From assembly GCF_910592395.1 (NCBI RefSeq), contig NC_088322.1, positions 13,757,431 through 13,821,430 of the forward strand: a DNA stretch of 64,000 nt. Direction: 5' to 3'. The notes below the pieces were generated by a model. It was given only the letters and a program-made list of their open reading frames with translations, was not told where the DNA came from and searched no databases. The position numbers and the translations under genes were made by a program. Positions 46,001-56,800 of this stretch are shown one piece after another (the first letter of the stretch is position 1; each line of letters opens with the position of its first letter). This DNA comes from Lineus longissimus (Eukaryota; Nemertea; Pilidiophora; Heteronemertea; Lineidae).

Positions 46001-48494
46001 TTCGAATTTTGCTAATTGGGTAATAGGGGGCGTGTTTTGAGTTTTTTCTGCCAGTTGGCTGAAAAGAGTGGAAATATCAAAGTCTGTCTAATTTGTCGAT
46101 TAAAAAAAAATTTCCGTGGTCAATCACCATTTTATTTTTCACCATTTACTTGCCCGACTGTCCGGAATAACATAATCTAAATTTCAGATTCACAACACCA
46201 CGCGTTCTTTGATGCGTCGCGGTCAAACATTGACAATTTAACTGCTAAAAGGCTTAAAAAATCAATTGTGGTCTTGTCTCTTATTGCCGGCAGGTCCTCC
46301 ATCAATGTGGCACCAACGGAAAAAATTCTCAACGAATTGGTGATCTGAAGCGTGTGTGAAATAAACACACAAGGTTCATATCACCATAGCCTGGCTATCA
46401 CAGGCGAAGATAATCTCCACTCAAACATGAAAACCTCTTTGATTCAACGGTCAGGATGCTGGACTTTCTGCCAGGTGGTCACGGATTCGACTCCCCGTGT
46501 ATCCAGAAAAAAACGTTTCTCTTCATTTACTTTCTTTATTCATTCATGTACGTGTATATACATACGATATGCTGAGAAAAATCTGTACAACTATCGAAAT
46601 ATACGATTACTTGGAACTATTTCGGCTAATCACTTTGCCACCCTGTCACTATTGTGGCGCGCTCGTTTGCATACCGCATATAAGAGGCGAATAAAATCTC
46701 CATTTCAACATGCAAGCCTTGACGGTTCAGCGCTGAAGGTGTTTGACTGTGGATCGTCTGGTCACGGGTTCGAGACCCGGTGAATCTGCCGAATTTTTTT
46801 ATATTTTTTTCTTCTTCCTTGTCTTGTCATCTGATCATCAATGTACAGATGTAAACATTTTCATTATCATCATTATCATACCCCGCACTCAAACTTTTCA
46901 AACTCCAGCACATACTGATTCCGGGCGTTCGAGTACATGAATTATGAGGTAGATGTATTGTTTCAATCATCGCAAATCTGCCTTAAACGGCAAGTTTTCT
47001 CAGGTACGGGTACGGCAGTGGCGTGCGTCTTTTTCACTGAAACGACCTCGCACGGCCGGCACCGACATATATCGTCGTTGATGATGGAGAGAGCGGTAGC
47101 CGGTACATATTGAGCACGGTTCACTAGCAGTTCAATGTGCTCATGACGTGACGAGAGCAAATCTCACGGGTGGGGCGGAAATTCGCCATATTGCTGACAT
47201 CATCGGCGCCAACAACTGTTTCTTTTGACCCTGCCGGAGTCTTTCAAAACAATAAATGATTGTGTCTGACCCTGCTGACCTCGATTTTGAAAAACTTTTT
47301 AAAAAAGGTCATTCAAACGTTAAATCAACTGCAAAGATAATCTTTTATATCACTGAGGTATATACATACGATATGTTGAGAAAAACCTGTACAACTATCG
47401 AAATATACGATTACTTGGAACTATTTCGGCTAATCACTTTGCCACCTGCGCGACCTTGTCACTATTGTGGCGCGCTCGTTTGCATACCGCATATAAGAGG
47501 CGAATAAAATCTCCATTTCAACATGCAAGCCTTGACGGTTCAGCGCTGAAGGTGTTTGACTGTGGATCGTCTGGTCACGGGTTCGACCCCCAGTGAATCT
47601 GCCGAATTTTTTTTCTTTTTTTCTTCTTCCTTGTCTTGTTATCTAATCATCCATGTACAGATGTAAACATTTTCATTATCATCATTATCATACCCCGCAC
47701 CCAAACTTTTCAAACTCCATCACATACTGATTCCGGGCGTTCGAGTACATGAATTATGAGGTAGATGCATTTTTTCAATCATCGCAAATCTGCCTAAAAC
47801 AGCACTAGTTTTCTCAGGTACGGGTACGGCAGTGGCGTGCGTCTTTTTCATTGAAACGACCTCGCACGGCCGGCACCGACATATATCGTCGTTGATGATG
47901 GAGAGAGCGGTATATCCGGTACATATTGAGCACGGTTCACTGGCAGTTCAATGTGCTCATTACGTGACGAGAGCAAATCTCACGGGTGGGGCGGAAATTC
48001 GCCATATTGCTGACATCATCGGCGCCAACAACTGTTTCTTTTGACCCTGCCGGAGTCTTTCAAAACAATAAATGATTGTGTCTGACCCTGCTGACCTCGA
48101 TTTTGAAAAACTTTTTAAAAAAGGTCATTCAAACCTTAAATCAACTGCAAAGATAATCTTTTATATCACTGAGGTACATGTACATATAGTATTATTAGCA
48201 TTATCAGTATCATTATTATCAATATCACTTTTATCTTGAAACCTTCTGAACCCGAACTTTATAAACTGAAGAACACACACTGATTTCAGACTGCAACGAA
48301 GATCTCACCAAAACTGATTGTAACTGACGAATTTCCTAGACATGTCCAAAACCACCTCACAACACTTGCAGGAATCGTTATTAGTGAAGTTCGTACATTC
48401 TTTACAAAAACAATAATATCTTGTACTTACCTGCGGTAGTGTTTCCAGCAAGAAGCAGAAGAGCCCATTTTAGAAGGACTATTTTTACGGCCAT
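39837..48494 (-). CDS. Gene 5: secreted protein with two LamG domains and PAN, 4 exons, 544 aa
   Basis: Exons 48431-48494 (signal), 42109-42771 (LamG a), 40375-41037 (LamG b) and 39837-40081 (PAN). A 1,734-bp tandem duplication (40327-42060 and 42061-43794) copied the LamG exon with its own acceptor and donor. Because the exon is phase 1-1, splicing in series keeps the frame, giving signal-LamG-LamG-PAN. The copies are almost identical: I see only three changes in the exon, all altering residues (K/N, G/R, Y/F). Intron 1 (5.7 kb) has two monomers plus a 1,437-bp inserted element. Either LamG exon could also be skipped without a frameshift. An assembly error is possible, so the duplication needs long-read support. 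Confidence 0.75.
40375..41037 (-). CDS. Gene 5 exon 2b: LamG-like domain (downstream copy)
   Basis: 663 bases, phase 1-1, 1,734 bp downstream of exon 2a. The 1,071-bp intron between the two copies (41038-42108) carries a tRNA-like SINE head and a truncated satellite monomer. Confidence 0.85.
41403..41491 (-). repeat. tRNA-derived SINE head (type M), between exons 2a and 2b
   Basis: Complete copy, part of the 1,734-bp duplication. Confidence 0.6.
41640..42060 (+). repeat. Truncated diverged monomer at the duplication junction
   Basis: Begins like the other LamG-proximal monomers and stops at GTTTGACTG, the duplication breakpoint, inside the tRNA-like part. Confidence 0.7.
42109..42771 (-). 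CDS. Gene 5 exon 2a: LamG-like domain (upstream copy)
   Basis: 663 bases, short type, acceptor and donor intact. Reads KDNHATLHGV and LSYGSLV where exon 2b reads NDNHATLHRV and LSFGSLV. Confidence 0.85.
43137..43225 (-). repeat. tRNA-derived SINE head (type M), gene 5
   Basis: Complete copy, 1,734 bp from its twin at 41403. Confidence 0.6.
43374..43981 (+). repeat. Diverged satellite monomer, gene 5
   Basis: Full-length version of the monomer truncated at 42060. It shares GCGTTGAAGGTGTTTG, a variant otherwise seen in array monomers. Confidence 0.7.
44844..46280. mobile_element. 1,437-bp element with perfect 444-bp direct terminal repeats
   Basis: 44844-45287 and 45837-46280 are, base by base to my eye, identical 444-bp direct repeats around 549 bp of unique sequence. 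Each repeat begins GAGACAAGACCAC and ends with its inverse GTGGTCTTGTCTC. The outside is flanked by TTAT on both sides (44840-44843 and 46281-46284), single in sister genes. The ends are not TG...CA, no polypurine tract precedes the right repeat, and no protein is encoded. It may be a non-autonomous LTR-like element or two copies of a 444-bp inverted-repeat transposon moved as a unit. Confidence 0.8.
46430..46507 (+). repeat. tRNA-Glu-like SINE head, gene 5 intron
   Basis: Same as in gene 3, directly before the array. Confidence 0.55.
46554..48176 (+). repeat. 811-bp satellite array, 2 monomers (gene 5)
   Basis: Two monomers; the first carries the GGTTCGAGACCCGG variant seen in gene 3. Confidence 0.9.
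48431..48494 (-). CDS. Gene 5 exon 1: signal peptide
   Basis: Encodes the family signal peptide, with donor GTAAGTACAAG and phase 1. Confidence 0.85.
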
Positions 48495-50580
48495 GTTGAA
48501 CCGATTTTTTCTCGCAAAATAGAGAATTAAAGGATGCAGATCCAAATGTTGCTTAACTTGCAATGAAAAGTGATCAAGGAGATTTCGTAATGAAAATGGA
48601 CGTGCCACTATCACGGAACAACTTCAGAAAATATGAATCCATCCGGAACTAACTGGTCGATGTCCACCTATACGTTCCCGGTATGGATTCTGAATGAATG
48701 GATTGTGGCGGGACCAATATGCACGAGTCAATCGAATAGGCCAAAGAGAACCAAACCACTGTTTATGAGACCCCCGAAAGAGTTCAGATGCAAAAGTCGC
48801 TAATTCCTTTTCTAGTCTTCGAGCAAACACAACATTCAGTCAAAATGGACGATTTTCGATGGGACCTGGCGACTTCTGTCCTAAAAAGTTGTTTTGATAT
48901 TCAAACGCATTACTTAATTCCTCGCGTGGAACTGTTTTAGCGGTTGTCAATATCACAATAACTAGTTGATACTTCTATTCAGTGGTTTTTATTCACTCTA
49001 AATCGATCGGCTTCAGCGCCATTGAAGATCCGCGGCATTAGCGTCATACACGAGAACATTTAACGCGACCACTATTTATATTCAGCGTGTCTCTAAATAA
49101 CCACAACACGACATCCCTCCCACTTAATTACTTTAGTAATTAGATAAAGAAATTCCAAACCAAGAATGTCCTAGTTTTAACTCAACTCAGGTTTGGAGGG
49201 GTCGTCTCAAACTCTAAAGATATAATTCAAACTACTTAAACTCGAAATGGTACGTGAATACTGATTGACTTATGATTGTCCAACTCTAATAACATGAACA
49301 CTAATAGTCCAGAAAACAGTCAACTCATAATCACTCAAACCCGTAACGATCATTTAAAATAGAGAATTAAAGATTGCAGATCCAAATGTTGCTTAACTTG
49401 CAATGAAAAAGTGATCAAGTAGATAATGTGAGCATGTCATTTATATTGACTGCAGCGGATCATTACTTAATTCCTCGCGTGGGACTGTTTTAGCGGTCGC
49501 TTAGCAACCCTTCATGTGGTGATGAGTCATCTGCTGCAGTCGTATAATTATTCATCTTCTGCAACGATTTGTTTGGTCTTTCAAGTGTCGTCTGCTCACA
49601 CTGACAAATATTTGTTAAACAAAGTGAAGAAACTTTGTTCAGATGGTCGAAATGATCAACTTTCCTTCAAATATTTCTTGAGAAAAACCTTAAGTTTGGA
49701 GAAAACGTGTATATTCTGGATGTCGTCTGCTCAAGTTGAATGAGTTGTTGTTGTTCGGCCGGATCTTGGGTCCTATTCGATTGCTTCTGTCTTTGTTTGA
49801 CTCTGAACAGATGGCCTCTGGTCAAAGTAAGTAAGACAAGGTACTGACAGTCAATGTCACTGTTGGTGATCACAGCTAGGTGATAATTTGTTTCACTTCC
49901 TCTGTTTGTACCTAATACGCAGTTCTTTATCTTGCCACCTACGTATTACTCTGTAATATGTTTGGTTTTCAATAAAATTTGAATTTGAATTTGATATTCA
50001 CTACACTCCGGATGCTGTGGATGGATCGTGTCCTTCCCAATAGGAAGACTATTTTTCAGATGACTGATAGAATGCCCCAGGAGTCTGGGATGGATTGTAG
50101 GAGTCTAGGAACAATCGAACAAAAGAACCCATATATACTGGTGTTGTGCGTTAGACATTCGACTTTGATATACAATTAAGTTAACGTGTCTTAAAGCTGT
50201 CCAAAATACAAATGGTAATCAATAAGATCTCACAGGGTTGTAAAAAGGTGCGATGACGGGAACTAGGCTGAATATGACGTGCCACGCTATCCTGCGCCAA
50301 CCGGAAGTAGTCGTCATTCCATGTTGGGCACAGAGGCGGACACAAGTCCTCCATCATAGGGTCAGTTCTTAATGCACCTCTCTGCGTCCTCTGTCATTTT
50401 TCAACATGGCAAAACTCAGGGCTGAGTTGTTCAAAAGCACGTATTAAAGCTTTAACGGCACCGTTAGGTCTTGGTGGGATGAACTGAAAGAGATAACGTC
50501 CTTAAGGTTACTTAATTCAACTAAACCGTTTAGTAGGGATAACGTGATTTTTGTTCTTTTGAACAAACGGCCTCTGCTGA
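48495..50580. other. Spacer between gene 6 (3') and gene 5 (5')
   Basis: 2.1 kb, closest to the gene 2 spacer: both lack the same ~90 bp next to the LTR. Confidence 0.6.
48945..49355 (-). mobile_element. Truncated LTR retrotransposon (spacer of gene 5)
   Basis: Paralogous copy: LTR 48945-49113, polypurine tract as in the gene 2 spacer. Confidence 0.6.
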
Positions 50581-50825
50581 TCAAACTGGTCGCATCAAGC
50601 AGTAAAGTTCAAAGCGGTCGTCGGCAGGGAGCGACACCTTGGGGAGGAAATAGTTCACACTTGAGGTCAGGCAGGTCTTGCTGGCGTCGGTGAAGGAGGC
50701 TGACGCGCACTGAGAGTCCCTGGCACAGAAGTCCATGCACTTGATTATGGTCGGGGTGTCTGTGTGCGTCGTCAGAATGCTTCCAGATGGAATCTTCGCT
50801 TTTGAGTGGAATTCAAACGTGGCGC
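50581..50825 (-). CDS. Gene 6 exon 3: PAN/apple-like domain and stop
   Basis: PAN core CMDFCARDSQCASASF, polymorphic sites E, T, A, S, S, M: another recombinant combination. TGA at 50581-50583. Confidence 0.85.
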
Positions 50826-53800
50826 CTGAAATGGAGAGAATTTGTAATAAAGAGGAACGTGTGTTCAGCCACCCTTCCGAAGCGAAGGTAGTTGTGACTC
50901 GAGACGAATGATAGACACTCTGAACCTGAATTGAAAGCTAGTACTATAGGCTACGGCTTCTTTGGACAGGCCGATGAAGCTGTCTAGCGTGGAGGAAAAT
51001 ATGAAGAACACAAGTGAACGGGAAGTGCACGTGTTGTACGATGTGCAAACGGTCGCTTCAGGCACGGACCTATACATTGTACAGTATGTTTAGGTCTGTG
51101 CTGCTGGGGTTGACCTACCTTGCCCCCCATTGTTGTTATTATCACAGAAGGTCTTTGCTCTCTTCATGTCGTCTGCTGTCAGACCCCGGTCGAATAACAT
51201 GATGCAGCTCATCTCTCCGTTCAGAGACCGTTTGTCTGTAACGGAACGTACTTGTTTACCGAAGTTTACAAGGCTCGCGGAGGTATCTGGCGCAACGCTC
51301 GTGCTTTCAAATTTCATCTGCGTCTCCGGGGTGACCCCATCCATATAACCAATCACTTTTCTTGACGATTTGTCGTACGATACGCCAAAGAACTTCCAAA
51401 CACCGTGAGAGAATTTCATATCAAAGATATGTCCTGCATTATCAACGGCGATTATGTTAACGTGGAGATTCAATGTGGGCCACACCCAGACCAGCAATCC
51501 GTAATTCTTGCCATGCGTCCCCGGCCACTCCATAATCGGCGCCTGAGTCCCTGAGAGCAGTTTCAAGTACCCCGTGAGTGTGAACCCGTCACGGTGGCTC
51601 AAGTCCATGGTTGCCGAATTCACCACGCTGAAATAGGACGAGGTGTTGCCGTAAAAGCGAATAGCGCTCCTGGGTCTTTGGGTCGGTCCGTGGGTGAATG
51701 TGACTCTATGGAGAGTGGCATTGTTGTCGTTGCCCGAGAGGTCATCTCCCTTCGCTTCAGCCGTCAAGGGCCAGTAGCCGACAGGGGCGGGGTTGAACAC
51801 AGCTGTCAAAAAAGAACAAGGATTTTATACCAGTGTTGTAAAGGAGCGAGGCGGTATCCCATTGAAATAGGCTTCGATCCGCTATACGCTGGACTTTTAG
51901 TAGGGCGGGCCGGCGGCGAATTTTGTTGACCTGAACCTTTCGGGCAGTACAGTGTACATTTGTACACAGGTTCTCAGCCAATCAGAATTCGATAAATCTG
52001 TGTCGTCATCGGGGCGTCATCATGAAACTGTGTAGTAGAACTTGCCATTATATCAATAGATATTTCTGTAAAATGATGCTTTAAATAATGCTGTTCTCAG
52101 ATCTCCAGCTGTTATTTCTTGTGACATGACTGATGCTATTCCTGGTGATGAAATATATGTATTAGTAATGTAGTATATTTTGGTGTGTTTCACTGTTGCA
52201 AAAATGAATAAATCATACAAATCCTGAAAATCTTTGCTTGTATTGTTTTGTGCTTGTTACTCAAATTTGAAGCATGCAGTATGAAAATAAACTGGAGGAA
52301 GACCATACACATGAGGCAGTATCGAAAGACAAGTCTCATTGCAGAGAAACATATTCATACTGAAGGAAGACCATTTACATGCGACAAATCTCATTGTATA
52401 TTCATACTCAATATGATATCTGAAGGACTATCGCTTGGATCTTGGAGATGGGCTATTTTTATTGTCCTTTCTGTAGGTATGTTGCAGGCAGCATAACTCA
52501 AATATCTAAAATCTAAATAACAAGGGAAAAGAAACGCATTATAAAAAATAAAATATAAAGAAAAAAGAAAAAGAAAAATGTTGTCCACAACCGGATTCGT
52601 ACACACAACGTCTGTTTGGGGAACTTCCATTTTTTGCGGAAAAGCGACACCAAACGTCTATTTGAGAGTATGTCTATTTGAAAAGCGACAACAAACGTCT
52701 ATTTGAGTTATACACAAAAAGCTGAAAACACGACAATATTGTTTATTTGAGATACGAGCGCCACCAAACGTCTACTTGGGTGTATGTCTATTTGAAAAGC
52801 GACACCAAACGTCTATTTGAGTTATTAACAAAAAGCTGAAAACACGACAATATATGTTTGTTTGATATACGAGCGCCACCAAACGTCTATTTGAGTGTAT
52901 GTCTATTTGAGATACGACACGTCTCCGTTAAAACGAGCGCCACCAAACGTCTATTCGAGTCATAACACGACATAAAATGTCTCGATTTGAGACAACCTCT
53001 ATTTATGCGGAAATAACCGCCCATAGTAGCCGGTACATATTGAGCACGGTTCCTAGCAATTCAATGTGCTCATGACGTGACGAGAGCAAATCTCACGGGT
53101 GGGGCGGAAATCCGCCGTATTGCTGACATCATCGGCGCCATATCACTGAGGTATATGGATAGATACGATATGTTGAGAAAAACATGTACAACTATCGAAA
53201 TATACGATTATTTGGAACTATATATATTTAGGCCAATCACTTTGCCACCTGCGCGACCTTGTCACAATTGCGGCGCTCTTTTGCATATCGCATATAAGAG
53301 GCGAATAAAATCTCCATTACAGCATGAAAGCCTTGACAGTTCAGCGCTAAGAGTGTTTGACTGTAGATCGGCTGGTCACGGGTTCGACTCCCGCTGAATC
53401 TGCCGCAGTTTTCTCTTATCTTGTTATCTAATCCTCCATGAACAGATGTAAATTATTTCATCATTACCATTATCATACCCCGCATCCAAACTTTTCAAAC
53501 TGCAGCACATACTGATTCCGGGCGTTCGAGTACTACCGAGGATGATTCGAATCGGCAGCTGGTATTTTCTAGGCTACATTGGGGCAAAGAGGTGTTAGTG
53601 TCGGACCTTGACTTTTCCAATTAGTCAAAGGGTATCCTGAGCTCCAGGCTTTTTATACTCCTTCGTCATATCGAGAGGCGGAGGATATCAAAAACCACTG
53701 GTGCCTGGATGGTTTTATTAAAATATGCTGCCCGTGAGGGAATATCTAGAAAAAGATCGCGTTCCTATTTTAAAATCGACCGAAATTCTGTTAGTTGATA

Positions 53801-56800
53801 TCATTTAAAATCAAGCCCAAAATGTCTACTTTAATTGACATCTTGTCATCCAGCATGAGGCTTGCATGGGTACGACCATAATTAGTCAGTGTAATTATTC
53901 GGCAATTTTGTGTAGCTGACTCAGCAATTAATGAGGTAATCCCTGTCAATCAATAAACAAACAAAAACCCTTATACTAAAAAGATCTCAGATTTACCATC
54001 ATGATGCTGATCATGATTTTCCTTTTAAATTCCATGGCAGAAGTGCTTACAAATACCTCACCTAAGCTTGCACAATTTAATTAAATAATGGATTTCCTCA
54101 CAAAAATGAGTTCGAACAAGCCAATCAACATTTGATAAAATAGAACTATAATTTATTGCCGGCAGGTCCTCCATCAATGTGGCAACAACAGAAAAAATTC
54201 TCAACGAATTGGTGATCTGAAGCGTGTGTGAAATAAACACACAAGGTTCATATCACCATAGCCTGGCTATTACAGGCGAAGAAAATCTCCACTGAAGTGC
54301 TTACAGATACATCACCTATAAGCTGGCACAATTTAATTAAATAATGGATTTTCTCACAAAAAAGAGTGCGAACAAGCCAATCAACGTTTGATAAAATAGA
54401 ACTATAATTTATTGCCGGCAAGTCCTCCACCAATGTGGCAAAAACACAAAAAATTCGCAACGAATTGGTGATCTGAAGCTTGTGTGAAATAAACACACAA
54501 GGTTCATATCACCATAGCCTGGCTATCACAGGCGAAGAAAATCTCCACTCAAACATGAAAACCTCTTTGATTCAACGGTCAGGATGCTGGACTTTCTGCC
54601 AGGTGGTCACGGATTCGACTCCCCGTGTATCCAGAAAAAAACGTTTCTCTTCATTTACTTTCTTTATTCATTCATGTACGTGTATATACATACGATATGT
54701 TGAGAAAAATCTGTACAACTATCGAAATATACGATTACTTGGAACTATTTCGGCTAATCACTTTGCCACCCTGTCACTATTGTGGCGCGCTCGTTTGCAT
54801 ACCGCATATAAGAGGCGAATAAAATCTCCATTTCAACATGCAAGCCTTGACGGTTCAGCGCTGAAGGTGTTTGACTGTGGATCGGCTGGTCACGGGTTCG
54901 ACCCCCGGTGAATCTGCCGAATTTTTTTTTTCTTTTTTTCTTCTTCCTTGTCTTGTTATCTGATCATCCATGTACAGATTTAAACATTTTTATTATCATC
55001 ATTATCATACCCTGCACCCAAACTTTTCAAACTCCATCACATACTGATTCCGGGCGTTCGAGTACATGAATTATGAGGTAGATGTATTGTTTCAATCATC
55101 GCAAATCTGCCTAAAACGGCAAGTTTTCTCAGGTACGGGTACGGCAGTGGCGTGCGTCTTTTTCATTGAAACGACCTCGCACGGCCGGCACCGACATATA
55201 TCGTCGTTGATGATGGAGAGAGCGGTAGCCGGTACATATTGAGCACGGTTCACTAGCAGTTCAATGTTCTCATGACGTGACGAGAGCAAATCTCACGGGT
55301 GGGGCGGAAATTCGCCATATTGCTGACATCATCGGCGCCAACAACTGTTTCTTTTGACCCTGCCGGAGTCTTTCAAAGCAATAAATGATTGTGGTGACCC
55401 TGCTGACCTCGATTTTGAAAAACTTTTTAAAAAAGGTCATTCAAACGTTAAATCAACTGCAAAGATAATCTTTTATATCACTGAGGTATATACATACGAT
55501 ATGTTGAGAAAAATCTGTACAACTATCGAAATATACGATTACTTGGAACTATTTCGGCTAATCACTTTGCCACCTGCGCGACCTTGTCACTATTGTGGCG
55601 CGCTCGTTTGCATACCGCATATAAGAGGCGAACAAAATCTCCATTTCAACATGCAAGCCTTGACGGTTCAGCGCTAAAGGTGTTTGACTGTGGATCGTCT
55701 GGTCACGGGTTCGACCCCCGGTGAATCTCAGAAAAAATTCCTTTTTTCTTCTTCCTTGTCTTGTTATCTAATCATCCATGTACAGATGTAAACATTTTCA
55801 TTATCATCATTATCATACCCCGCACCCAAACTTTTCAAACTACAGCACATACTGATTCCGGGCGTTCGAGTACATGAATTATGAGGTAGATGTATTTTTT
55901 CAATCATCGCAAATCTGCCTAAAACGGCAAGTTTTCTCAGGTACGGGTACGGCAGTGGCGTGCGTCTTCTTCATTGAAACGACCTCGCACGGCCGGCACC
56001 GACATATATCGTGGTTGATGATGGAGAGAGCGGTAGCCGGTACATATTGAGCACGGTTCACCAGCAGTTCAATGTGCTCATGACGTGACGAGAGCAAATC
56101 TCACGGGTGGGGCGGAAATTCGCCATATTGCTGACATCATCGGCGCCAACAACTGTTTCTTTTGACCCTGCCGGAGTCTTTCAAAACAATAAATGATTGT
56201 GTCTGACCCTGCTGACCTCGATTTTGAAAAACTTTTTAAAAAAGGTCGTTCAAACGTTAAATCAACTGCAAAGATAATCTTTTATATCACTGAGGTATAT
56301 ACATACGATATGTTGAGAAAAATCTGTACAACTATCGAAATATACGATTACTTGGAACTATTTCGGCTAATCACTTTGCCACCTGCGCGACCTTGTCACT
56401 ATTGTGGCGCGCTCGTTTGCATACCGCATATAAGAGGCGAATAAAATCTCCATTTCAACATGCAAGCCTTGACGGTTCAGCGCTGAAGGTGTTTGACTGT
56501 GGATCGTCTGGTCACGGGTTCGACCCCCGGTGAATCTGCCGAATTTTTTTTCTTTTTTTCTTCTTCCTTGTCTTGTTATCTAATCATCCATGTACAGATG
56601 TAAACATTTTTATTATCATCATTATCATACCCTGCACCCAAACTTTTCAAACTCCATCACATACTGATTCCGGGCGTTCGAGTACATGAATTATGAGGTA
56701 GATGTATTGTTTCAATCATCGCAAATCTGCCTAAAATGCAAGTTTTCTCAGGTACGGGTACGGCAGTGGCGTGCGTCTTTTTCATTGAAACGACCTCGCA

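Larger units (their letters stand above)
42772..48430 (-). other. Intron 1 of gene 5 (5.7 kb)
   Basis: Standard order with two 254-bp blocks (the second at 44728 interrupted by the 1,437-bp element) and two satellite monomers. Unannotated stretches: 42772-43136 and 43982-44472. Confidence 0.7.

Noticed and set aside
44844-46280. Ordinary LTR retrotransposon
   Set aside because: Direct repeats fit, but the ends are GAGA/TCTC rather than TG/CA, and neither a primer-binding site nor a polypurine tract is visible next to the repeats.
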